Positions 1 through 7,319 of a DNA stretch of 64,000 nt are shown here, piece by piece. Made by a program: the position numbers and the translations under genes. Numbering within the stretch: the first letter of the stretch is position 1; each line of letters begins with the position of its first letter. Origin of the DNA: Amnibacterium endophyticum (GTDB lineage: Bacteria; Actinomycetota; Actinomycetes; Actinomycetales; Microbacteriaceae); the NCBI RefSeq assembly GCF_042680685.1, contig NZ_JBHUEA010000013.1, positions 34,738 through 98,737 on the forward strand, in the 5' to 3' direction. The notes below the pieces were generated by a model. The model did no database searches. It was given only the letters and a program-made list of their open reading frames with translations, and had not been told where the DNA came from.

Positions 1-50
1 GGGTGCGTCGGGCATGGATTCCATCCTAGGAGCGGCGTGCGGGGGCGAGA

Positions 51-2372
51 TCAGGCCTCCTCGTCCTCGTCCTCGTCCGCGGGCCGGACGGCGTCCGGAC
101 CCTCCTCGAGCAGGCGGCGGAAGCCGTCGGCGTCCAGCTGCGGCGTGCCGAGCGCCTCCGCCTTCGTCAGCTTGCTGGCTCCCGGGTTCTCGCCGATCAC
201 GACGAAGGCGGTGCGCTTCGAGACGCTGCCGGCCGCCTTGCCGCCCCGGGAGGTGATCGCCTCCTCCGCCTCCTCGCGGCTGAAGCCCTCCACGGTGCCG
301 GTGACGACGATCGAGAGGCCGTCGAGCGGCCCCTTCGGCATCGCCTCGACGGCCTGCGGCCCCGGGTGCCCCGGGATCTCGAGCCGGACGTCCGCCGCGG
401 CCCACCGGTCGACGATCTCGACGTGCCAGTCGACGCCGAACCAGTCGATCAGCGCATCCGCGATGATCGGGCCGACGCCGTCGACGGCGGCCAGCTCGTC
501 CCGCGTCGCAGCGCGGATCGCCGCGACCGAGCCGAAGTGGCCCGCGAGCGCCCGTGCGGCGACCGGCCCGACGTGCCGGATCGACAGGCCGACCAGGTAG
601 CGCCACAGGTCGCGGGTCTTCGCCGCCTCGAGGTTCGCGAGCAGGTCGACCGCCTGCTTCGACGGCACGCGCGCGCCCGGCTCGAGCGGTGCGCCCGCCT
701 CCTTGGCCGCGCGGCGCTCGTCCGCGTTCGCGTTGCGCTCGAACGGCGCGAGCCGCTTCGGGGTGCCGTCGTCGTGCAGCCGCGGCGCCCCGGTCTCGGC
801 GTCGCGCGGGACGACCCGGATCGGCAGCAGGTCGTCCATGGTCAGGTCGAACAGTCCGGCCTCGGTGACGAGCGGCGGCTGGGCCGGCTCGGACGGCTGC
901 GTCAGCGCGGCGGCCGTCACCTCGCCGAGCGCCTCGATGTCGAGGGAGCCGCGGCTGCCGATGTGCTCGACGCGGCCGCGCACCTGCGCGGGGCAGCTGC
1001 GGGCGTTCGGGCAGCGCAGGTCGACGTCGCCCTCCTTCGCCGGCTTCAGCGGGGTGCCGCACTCCGGGCAGTCCGTCGGCATCACGAACTCGCGCTCGGT
1101 GCCGTCGCGTAGCTCGACGACGGGGCCGAGCACCTCGGGGATCACGTCGCCGGCCTTCCGCAGCACGACCGTGTCGCCGATCAGGACGCCCTTCTGGCGC
1201 ACGACGTCCTGGTTGTGCAGCGTCGCCTGCCGCACGACCGAGCCCGCGACCTCCGCGGGCTCCATCTGGGCGAAGGGCGTCGCGCGCCCGGTGCGGCCGA
1301 CGGAGACGACGATGTCGAGCAGCTTCGTGTGCACCTCCTCCGGCGGGTACTTGTACGCCGTCGCCCAGCGCGGCGTCGCGCTGCGGGCGCCGAGCGCCGC
1401 GTGCAGCTCGAGGTCGTCGACCTTCACCACGACGCCGTCGATCTGGTGCTCGACCGCGTTCCGCTCCCGCCCGGTGCGCTCGATGAACGCCTCCACCTCG
1501 GACAGCTCGTCGAGCACGCGGAAGTGGGTCGAGATCGGCAGGCCCCACGAGGCGAGCAGGTCGTACACGGCGCTCTGCGACTCGACGGGGCCGCCGCCGG
1601 TCGCCGCGTCGCGCTCGATGGCGGCGACCGGCCACGCGCCGATGCCGTGCACGAGCATGCGAAGGCTCTGCAGCCGGGCGTCGACGAGCGCCAGCCTCTC
1701 GCCCGTCTTCCCCTCCCGCTTCTGCCTGAGCGAGCCGGCCGCCGCGTTGCGCGGGTTCGCGAAGACCCGCTCGCCGGCGGCGACCTGCCGCGCGTTCAGC
1801 TCGTCGAAGGCGGCGACGGGGAAGAAGATCTCGCCGCGCACCTCGACGAGGTCAGGGTGCCCCTCCCCCGCCAGCCGGAACGGGATCGTGCCCATCACGC
1901 GCACGTTCTCGGTCACGTCCTCGCCGGTGGTGCCGTCGCCGCGGGTCGCCGCCGAGACGAGCGCGCCGCGCTCGTAGCGCAGGTTGATCGCGAGGCCGTC
2001 GATCTTCAGCTCCGACAGCCACCGGATCGGCCGCTCGGGCGCGGACCTCGCGGCGTCGCGGCGCACGCGCTCCGCCCACGCCTCGAGCTCCGACGCGCTG
2101 AAGACGTTGTCGAGGCTCAGCATCGGCTCGGCGTGCACGACGGGCGCGAACAGCGTGCTCTGCGGCGTGCCGCCGACCGTCTGGGTCGGGCTGTCGGGCC
2201 GCAGCAGCTCCGGGTGCTCGCGCTCCAGCTGCTGCAGCCGGCGGACCAGGCCGTCGTACTCCTGGTCGGAGGCCGTCGACGCGTTGCCCTCGTAGTACTC
2301 GTGGCGCAGGGCGGTGATGCGCGCGGTCAGCGCGTCGACCTCGGCCGCGGGGGCGGTCGCCGTGTCCGTCAT
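51..2372 (-). CDS. ligA: NAD-dependent DNA ligase LigA
   Basis: Seals nicks in duplex DNA during replication and repair, using NAD+ to form an enzyme-AMP intermediate. The 773-residue protein has the expected order: N-terminal Ia/adenylation domain with the KxDG motif (ELKIDGLAIN, adenylated Lys123), OB fold, a four-Cys zinc finger (CPECG ... CPNARSCPAQ), helix-hairpin-helix region and a C-terminal BRCT domain (LDGLSIVVTGTVEGFSREEA). It ends in an acidic tail rich in D and E. It is longer than the usual 670-700 residues because of this tail and an insert after the zinc finger. The ATG has no Shine-Dalgarno sequence, but a TAGGCT -10 lies 7 nt upstream, so the transcript is probably leaderless. 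Family assignment is secure. Confidence 0.98.
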   Translation of the reverse strand: MTDTATAPAAEVDALTARITALRHEYYEGNASTASDQEYDGLVRRLQQLEREHPELLRPDSPTQTVGGTPQSTLFAPVVHAEPMLSLDNVFSASELEAWAERVRRDAARSAPERPIRWLSELKIDGLAINLRYERGALVSAATRGDGTTGEDVTENVRVMGTIPFRLAGEGHPDLVEVRGEIFFPVAAFDELNARQVAAGERVFANPRNAAAGSLRQKREGKTGERLALVDARLQSLRMLVHGIGAWPVAAIERDAATGGGPVESQSAVYDLLASWGLPISTHFRVLDELSEVEAFIERTGRERNAVEHQIDGVVVKVDDLELHAALGARSATPRWATAYKYPPEEVHTKLLDIVVSVGRTGRATPFAQMEPAEVAGSVVRQATLHNQDVVRQKGVLIGDTVVLRKAGDVIPEVLGPVVELRDGTEREFVMPTDCPECGTPLKPAKEGDVDLRCPNARSCPAQVRGRVEHIGSRGSLDIEALGEVTAAALTQPSEPAQPPLVTEAGLFDLTMDDLLPIRVVPRDAETGAPRLHDDGTPKRLAPFERNANADERRAAKEAGAPLEPGARVPSKQAVDLLANLEAAKTRDLWRYLVGLSIRHVGPVAARALAGHFGSVAAIRAATRDELAAVDGVGPIIADALIDWFGVDWHVEIVDRWAAADVRLEIPGHPGPQAVEAMPKGPLDGLSIVVTGTVEGFSREEAEEAITSRGGKAAGSVSKRTAFVVIGENPGASKLTKAEALGTPQLDADGFRRLLEEGPDAVRPADEDEDEEA

Positions 2373-2379
2373 GCGGGTG

Positions 2380-2385
2380 AGCCTA
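2380..2385 (-). promoter_or_regulatory. -10 element of ligA, leaderless type
   Basis: TAGGCT on the minus strand, 7 nt before the ligA ATG. That spacing would place the transcription start at or next to the start codon. Inferred from spacing only. Confidence 0.55.
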
Positions 2386-2420
2386 GAGGCGCCCTCCGAC
2401 AGGCCGAAAGGCGACCGTGA

Positions 2421-3524
2421 TCAGGCCGCCGGGCTCGCTCGGGCCGTGCGGTCGACCGTCGTCTGGCCGAGCACGCGGGTGCCGGCGTACAGCACGGCGC
2501 TCTGCCCCGGCGCGAGGCCCGCGATCGGGTCCGTCGGCCGCACCACCAGCTCGCCCCCGACCAGGCGGGCGGTCGCGGGCACCGGGTCCGCGTGCGCGCG
2601 CACCTGCACCTCGCACGCGATCCCGTCCTCGAGGCCGTCGGGGGCGGACCCGGCCCAGCTGGTCCGCGCGCCCGCGAGCTCGACGACCGCGAGCGCCTCC
2701 TTCGGGCCGACGACGACGGTGTTCGACGCGGGCTTCACCTCGAGCACGAAGCGCGGCCTGCCGTCCGGCGCGGGGCGGGAGAGGGAGAGGCCGCGCCGCT
2801 GCCCGACCGTGTAGGCGACGGCGCCGCCGTGCCGGCCGACCTCGACGCCGTCCTCGTCCACGACGGCGCCCGGCTCCTCGCCGAGGCGCGCGGCGAGCCA
2901 CCCGCGGGTGTCGCCGTCCGGGATGAAGCAGACGTCGTGGCTGTCCGGCTTCGCGGCGACCCGGAAGCCGCGGGCCGCCGCCTCGGCGCGGACGACCGCC
3001 TTGGAGGGCGTCTCCCCGAGCGGGAACATCGCGTGCGCGAGCTGCTCCGCGGTCAGCACGCCGAGCACGTACGACTGGTCCTTCGCCTCGTCGCTCGCCC
3101 GGTGCAGCTCGCGGCCGCCGTCCGCGCCGATCCGCAGCACGGCGTAGTGGCCGGTGCAGACCGCGTCGAACCCGAGCGCGACCGCGCGGTCGAGGAGCGC
3201 CGCGAACTTGATCCGCTCGTTGCAGCGCAGGCACGGGTTCGGCGTCCGGCCGGCGGCGTACTCCGCGACGAAGTCGTCGACGACCTCCTCGGCGAAGCGG
3301 TCGCTGAAGTCCCACACGTAGAACGGGATGCCGATCGCGTCCGCGACGCGGCGGGCGTCGAGGGCGTCCTCGATCGTGCAGCAGCCGCGGGCGCCCTCGC
3401 GCAGCGTCCCCGCGTTGCGGTTCAGCGCGAGGTGCACGCCGGTGACGTCGTGGCCGGCCTCGACGGCGCGCGCCGCGGCGACCGCCGAGTCCACGCCCCC
3501 GCTCATCGCCGCCAGCACCCGCAC
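2421..3524 (-). CDS. mnmA: tRNA-specific 2-thiouridylase MnmA
   Basis: Thiolates U34 of tRNA (Lys, Glu, Gln) in the cytoplasm, using ATP and persulfide sulfur. The N-terminal PP-loop (MSGGVDS) is clear. The two catalytic cysteines lie in NPCLRCN and DSHDVCFI, and the C-terminal beta-barrel domains follow. Length (367 residues) is normal. The GTG start is chosen because MRVLAAMSGGVDS matches the family N-terminus. TACCCT sits exactly 6 nt upstream. The spacer GGAGGG looks like a ribosome site but is too close, so leaderless initiation is likely. The cysteine desulfurase just upstream on the same strand is a plausible sulfur donor. Confidence 0.97.
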   Translation of the reverse strand: MRVLAAMSGGVDSAVAAARAVEAGHDVTGVHLALNRNAGTLREGARGCCTIEDALDARRVADAIGIPFYVWDFSDRFAEEVVDDFVAEYAAGRTPNPCLRCNERIKFAALLDRAVALGFDAVCTGHYAVLRIGADGGRELHRASDEAKDQSYVLGVLTAEQLAHAMFPLGETPSKAVVRAEAAARGFRVAAKPDSHDVCFIPDGDTRGWLAARLGEEPGAVVDEDGVEVGRHGGAVAYTVGQRRGLSLSRPAPDGRPRFVLEVKPASNTVVVGPKEALAVVELAGARTSWAGSAPDGLEDGIACEVQVRAHADPVPATARLVGGELVVRPTDPIAGLAPGQSAVLYAGTRVLGQTTVDRTARASPAA

Positions 3525-3530
3525 CCCTCC

Positions 3531-3536
3531 AGGGTA
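3531..3536 (-). promoter_or_regulatory. -10 element of mnmA, leaderless type
   Basis: TACCCT on the minus strand with a 6-nt spacer to the GTG start of mnmA. The desulfurase gene ends at 3570, so mnmA may have its own promoter in addition to read-through. Confidence 0.45.
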
Positions 3537-3569
3537 GGCAGCCCCCGGGGATCTGCGGGCTCGACGGCC

Positions 3570-4709
3570 TCAGTGCCGCGACGCGACCCGCGCGACGGCG
3601 GGCAGGGCCGCGAGCAGCGCGTCGACGTCGGCCTCCGCGGAGCTGTGCCCGAACGTGATGCGCACCGCGCCCGCGGCCTCCGGGTCGGGCACGCCCATCG
3701 CGGCCAGCACCGGGGAGAGCCGGGTCACGCCCGCGAGGCAGGCCGAGCCGGTGCTGACGGAGATGCCAGCGGCGTCGAGCAGCAGCAGCACCGACTCCCC
3801 CTCCACGCCCGGGACCGTCACGTGCAGGTTGCCCGGCAGCCTCCCGCCGCCCGGCGGCGCGCCCCTCAGCACCGCGCCGGGGAGGACCTCCCGGAGCCCC
3901 GCCAGCGCCCGGTCCCGCAGCGCCGCGACCCGTGCCGCCTCGGCGGCGAGCCCGGCGACGGCCTCCTCCGCCGCGACGGCGAAGGCGAGCGCGAGCGGCG
4001 CGGACGGGGTGCCGGCGCGCAGCCCGCGCTCCTGCCCGCCGCCGAGCAGCAGCGGGTCGAGGGCCGCGTCCCGCCGGGCGAGCAGCGCGCCGACCCCGGC
4101 GGGACCGCCGACCTTGACCGAGGAGAGGCTCATCAGCGCCGCCCCGCTGCCGGCGAAGTCGACCGGGACCGAGCCGAACGCCGCGATCGCGTCCACGTGC
4201 ACCGGGACCTCGCCCGCCGCCGCGGTCAGCGCCGCCACGTCGTTGAGCGTGCCGACCTCGTTGTTGGCCGCCAGCACGGTCAGCAGCGCCACATCGGGGC
4301 CGGCCGCCGCCCCGACCGTCGCCGGGTGGAGCCGCGCCTCGGCGTCGACCGGCAGCGGCACGACGCGCCCGCCCCGCGCCTCGACCGCTGCGGCCGCCCC
4401 GGTCGTCGCTGCGTGCTCGCCGCCCGGCAGCAGCAGCACGTCCCGTCCCGCCCTCCTGCGCGCGCCCCAGCCGCCCAGGACGGCGAGGTTCACGGCCTCC
4501 GTGCCGCCCGAGGTGAGGAGCACCTCGACCGGCTCGCAGCCGGCGGCGGCGGCGAGCCGCTCGCGCGCCTCCTCCAGCACCGCGCGCGCCGCCTGCCCGT
4601 GCCGGTGCACCGACGACGGGTTGCCCGCGGCGGACAGGCCCGCGACCAGCGCTTCCGCGGCCGCGGCACGCAGCGTCGTCCCCGCCGCGTGATCGAGGTA
4701 GGCGGGCAT
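3570..4709 (-). CDS. cysteine desulfurase, NifS/IscS-like, with altered PLP pocket
   Basis: A PLP-dependent class V aminotransferase-fold enzyme that releases sulfur from cysteine as an enzyme persulfide. Visible landmarks are YLDHAAGT at the N-terminus, LTSGGTEA (about 65-72), GGEHAAT (His99), NNEVGT, the Schiff-base lysine K199 in SLSSVKVGGPAG, GGGQERGLRAGT and the persulfide cysteine C324 in STGSACLAG. Two positions differ from the norm: the His usually preceding the PLP lysine is Val198, and the Gln of the VDxxQ motif is Ala176. The 46-nt spacing to mnmA suggests it supplies sulfur for tRNA thiolation. Catalytic Lys and Cys are intact, so it is probably active. Confidence 0.9.
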   Translation of the reverse strand: MPAYLDHAAGTTLRAAAAEALVAGLSAAGNPSSVHRHGQAARAVLEEARERLAAAAGCEPVEVLLTSGGTEAVNLAVLGGWGARRRAGRDVLLLPGGEHAATTGAAAAVEARGGRVVPLPVDAEARLHPATVGAAAGPDVALLTVLAANNEVGTLNDVAALTAAAGEVPVHVDAIAAFGSVPVDFAGSGAALMSLSSVKVGGPAGVGALLARRDAALDPLLLGGGQERGLRAGTPSAPLALAFAVAAEEAVAGLAAEAARVAALRDRALAGLREVLPGAVLRGAPPGGGRLPGNLHVTVPGVEGESVLLLLDAAGISVSTGSACLAGVTRLSPVLAAMGVPDPEAAGAVRITFGHSSAEADVDALLAALPAVARVASRH

Positions 4710-4717
4710 CGCGTCAA

Positions 4718-4724
4718 TAGGGTA
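4718..4724. promoter_or_regulatory. overlapping divergent -10 elements (glgX and cysteine desulfurase)
   Basis: The 7-mer TAGGGTA contains TAGGGT on the plus strand (4718-4723), 6 nt before the glgX GTG. It also contains TACCCT on the minus strand (4724-4719), 9 nt before the desulfurase ATG. The spacer between the genes is only 20 bp, so both promoters share these bases and each -35 region must lie in the other gene. Confidence 0.5.
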
Positions 4725-4729
4725 GGCGC

Positions 4730-6760
4730 GTGGACGCCGCCGAGGACGACCCCTTCCGCGACCTGGGGGTCCGGCTGTCGGACGAGGGCGGCACGCTGCG
4801 CGTCGCGAGCGCCACGGCCACCTCGATGGAGCTGTGCCTGCTGAACGAGCGGGACGCGAGCTGGGTCGAGCGCACGGTCCGGATGCGGCGCGACGACGCG
4901 GGCGTCTGGACGGGGCGCTCCGCGCTGCTCACCCCTGGTCGCCGCTACGCGGTGCGCGCGCAGGGGCCCGAGGGCCCCCGGCACGCGTTCGACCGCTCGA
5001 AGCAGCTGCTCGACCCGTACGGCCGCGGGATCGTCCGCCTGGACCAGGACTCGTGGCGCAGCGCCGTCGTCGACGACGGCTTCGACTGGGGCGGGGTGCG
5101 GAAGCCCGGCACCCCGCTGCAGGACACCGTCGTCTACGAGGCCCACGTCAAGGGGCTGACGAAGGAGCTGCGGAGCGTGCCGCGCGCCCTGCGCGGCACC
5201 TACGCAGGCCTCGCGCACGAGTCGACGATCGCGTACCTGAAGGACCTCGGCGTCACCGCGGTCGAGCTGCTGCCCGTGCACGCGTTCGCGAGCGAGCGGC
5301 GGCTGATGAAGCAGGGCCTCATGAACTACTGGGGCTACAACACGGTCGGGTACTTCGCGCCGCACCCCCTCTACGCCTCCCTGCCGGCGCAGGCGGCCGG
5401 CCCGCAGGCGGTGCTCACGGAGTTCAAGGGCATGGTGCGGCTGCTGCACGAGGCGGGCCTCGAGGTCTGGCTCGACGTCGTCTACAACCACACCGCCGAG
5501 GAGGGGCCAGCCGGGCCGGTGCAGGGCCTCCGGGGGCTCGACAGCAGCACGTACTACCGGCAGACCGACGAGGGCCGCTACATCGACACGACCGGGTGCG
5601 GCAACAGCCTCGACGCGTCGCAGCCGCAGACCCGGAGGATGATCCTCGACTCCGTCGCCTACTGGGCGAACGAGATGCAGGTCGACGGCTTCCGCTTCGA
5701 CCTCGCCGTCACCCTCGGCCGCGACGAGCACCTGACCTTCGACCCGCGGGCGGCGATGCTGCAGGACCTGCAGTCCGACCCGCGGCTGGCGGACGTGAAG
5801 CTGATCGCCGAGCCGTGGGACGTCGGGATGGGCGGCTGGCAGACCGGCGGCTTCCCCGCCGGGTGGTCGGAGTGGAACGACGGCTACCGCGACACGGTCC
5901 GCGACTTCTGGCTGACGGACACCGCGGTCGCCCGCGGCGGCGGCCTCGCCCGCACGGGGATCGGCGCGCTCGCGAACCAGCTGGCCGGGTCGTCCTGGCG
6001 CTTCTCCGCCGAGCGGGGGCCGCTCGCGAGCCTGAACTTCGTCACCGCGCACGACGGCTTCACGCTGGCGGACCTGACCGCCTACAACGGAAAGCACAAC
6101 GTCGGCAACGGCGAGTCGAACCGCGACGGCGCGGACGACAACCGCTCCTTCAACTTCGGCGTCGAGGGGCCGACGCGCTCCGAGCGGGTGCTGCGGGACC
6201 GCCGCCGCGCGATGCGGAACCTGCTCGGCACCCTGCTGCTGTCGGCGGGCGTGCCGATGCTCGTCGCGGGCGACGAGCTCGGGCGGACGCAGCGGGGCAA
6301 CAACAACGCGTACTGCCAGGACGGCCCCGTCACCTGGCTGGGCTGGCACCTCGCCGACTGGCAGTCGGACCTCCACGACGTCGTGCGACGCCTCCTCGCC
6401 GCGCGCCGGGAGAACCCGGCGCTGACGCCGACGACCTTCGCGACCGCGGGCAGCGCGAACGAGATGCACTGGTTCAACGCGGACGGCCGCCCGATGGACG
6501 ACGCCGCGTGGAACGCCCCGGAGAACCGGACGCTGCAGTACCTCGCCGCCGTCCCCGGCAGCGCGACCCTGCTGGTCGTGCACGGCGACGAGACGCCGAT
6601 GCGGGTGGCGCTGCCGGCCCACGAGGGCATCGGCGGCTACGAGCTGCTGTGGTCGAGCGCCGACGACTCGGCCCGCGGCACGCACCACGCGCTGCGCGAG
6701 CACGTCGCGATCGACGGCCCGACCCTCCTGCTCTACCGCGCCTCCCCCGCCCCGACCTGA
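4730..6760 (+). CDS. glgX: glycogen debranching enzyme GlgX (isoamylase family)
   Basis: Hydrolyses alpha-1,6 branches of phosphorylase-limit glycogen in the cytoplasm. It has an N-terminal CBM48-like sandwich (about 1-110) and then a GH13 barrel. Catalytic residues are the nucleophile D324 in DGFRFDLAV, the acid E361 in IAEPWDVG and D442 in VTAHDGFTLADL, which is followed by the typical YNGKHN segment. The length of 676 residues is usual. The GTG start has no Shine-Dalgarno but a TAGGGT -10 exactly 6 nt upstream. It converges on glgP, and together they make a degradation pair. An isoamylase of trehalose biosynthesis (TreX type) is the only serious alternative. Confidence 0.95.
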   Translation: MDAAEDDPFRDLGVRLSDEGGTLRVASATATSMELCLLNERDASWVERTVRMRRDDAGVWTGRSALLTPGRRYAVRAQGPEGPRHAFDRSKQLLDPYGRGIVRLDQDSWRSAVVDDGFDWGGVRKPGTPLQDTVVYEAHVKGLTKELRSVPRALRGTYAGLAHESTIAYLKDLGVTAVELLPVHAFASERRLMKQGLMNYWGYNTVGYFAPHPLYASLPAQAAGPQAVLTEFKGMVRLLHEAGLEVWLDVVYNHTAEEGPAGPVQGLRGLDSSTYYRQTDEGRYIDTTGCGNSLDASQPQTRRMILDSVAYWANEMQVDGFRFDLAVTLGRDEHLTFDPRAAMLQDLQSDPRLADVKLIAEPWDVGMGGWQTGGFPAGWSEWNDGYRDTVRDFWLTDTAVARGGGLARTGIGALANQLAGSSWRFSAERGPLASLNFVTAHDGFTLADLTAYNGKHNVGNGESNRDGADDNRSFNFGVEGPTRSERVLRDRRRAMRNLLGTLLLSAGVPMLVAGDELGRTQRGNNNAYCQDGPVTWLGWHLADWQSDLHDVVRRLLAARRENPALTPTTFATAGSANEMHWFNADGRPMDDAAWNAPENRTLQYLAAVPGSATLLVVHGDETPMRVALPAHEGIGGYELLWSSADDSARGTHHALREHVAIDGPTLLLYRASPAPT

Positions 6761-6773
6761 CCGGGAGCCCTTG

Positions 6774-6842
6774 AGCAGGAACGGAGACCATCGGCAGGAA
6801 GAGACCGTCGCCCTGCTCCTGCTGGAGGTCGCCGTTCCTGCT
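6774..6842. repeat. AGCAGGA hairpin block A
   Basis: Arms AGCAGGAACGG (6774-6784) and CCGTTCCTGCT (6832-6842) pair perfectly. Inside them GACC/GGTC and CAGGA/TCCTG extend the stem. The block begins 14 nt after the glgX stop, so it may also terminate glgX transcription. Confidence 0.75.
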
Positions 6843-6937
6843 GAAGCGCTCCTGCCCCGGCGCCGCGCGGCGGCACGTCCCGTCCCCCGCGTTCGCCAGC
6901 CTTCGCGAGTCCGCCGGCTCGCCTTCGCGAGTCCTTG

Positions 6938-7006
6938 AGCAGGAACCGTCACCTACAGCAGGAAGAACTCGCCGCTCTGTTCCTGCTGACGGTCCCCGTT
7001 CCTGCT
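6938..7006. repeat. AGCAGGA hairpin block B
   Basis: Second copy of the block, with the same 69-nt length. The outer arms AGCAGGAAC/GTTCCTGCT (6938-6946, 6998-7006) and inner arms CAGCAGGAA/TTCCTGCTG (6956-6964, 6980-6988) pair perfectly. Two more GTTCCTGCT copies follow at about 7020 and 7041. Confidence 0.75.
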
Positions 7007-7093
7007 GAAGCGCTCCCCCGTTCCTGCTGAAGGGCTCTCCCGTTCCTGCTCGAGGCGGGATGCGCGCCTGGAACCTCCTGCTCGTGGCTCGGG

Positions 7094-7132
7094 TGGTCTC
7101 GAGGCTCGCTGCGCTCGCACCTCGACCAACGG
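7094..7132. repeat. REP-like dispersed intergenic unit, copy 1
   Basis: The unit reads TGGTCTCGAGGCTCGCTGC then GCTCGCACCTCGACCAACGG. It is an imperfect palindrome (GGTC-CGAGG against CCTCGACC). Near-identical copies lie in other intergenic regions of this window (18272, 36720, 40800, 60061 and 60108). Confidence 0.8.
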
Positions 7133-7226
7133 CGTGGGCGCGGGCTCGGGCTCGGAGCGGAGCGGAGCGAGGCGGGACCGCTTCCGTCCCCTTCCGGTTG
7201 CCGAGATCCCATCAGCAGGATCTCGT

Positions 7227-7269
7227 CCCTTCAGCAGGAGATGCGTCGGGCGTATCTCCTGCTGAAGGG
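7227..7269. terminator. perfect hairpin, likely terminator downstream of glgP
   Basis: Arms CCCTTCAGCAGGAGAT (7227-7242) and ATCTCCTGCTGAAGGG (7254-7269) are 16-bp perfect complements with an 11-nt loop. The hairpin lies 51 nt beyond the glgP stop. There is no U tract, as is common for high-G+C hairpin terminators. Confidence 0.6.
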
Positions 7270-7319
7270 CGGAGGTCCTGCTGCCGGTCGCCGAGCGGCG
7301 GCGCTCCGCGGGGATGAAC

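Larger units (their letters stand above)
6761..7319. other. gene-free spacer between glgX and glgP, packed with AGCAGGA/TCCTGCT repeats
   Basis: This 559-bp convergent spacer has no credible coding region. It contains about fifteen occurrences of AGCAGGA-like heptamers in both orientations, two related hairpin blocks (6774-6842 and 6938-7006), a perfect hairpin at 7227-7269, a direct repeat GCCTTCGCGAGTCC (near 6900 and 6921) and one copy of the dispersed REP-like unit at 7094-7132. Confidence 0.8.

Noticed and set aside
4490..6952. 820-codon antisense open frame over glgX
   Set aside because: Arg/Val/Ala-rich shadow of glgX produced by high G+C; no domain pattern, while the plus-strand frame has the full GH13 catalytic set.
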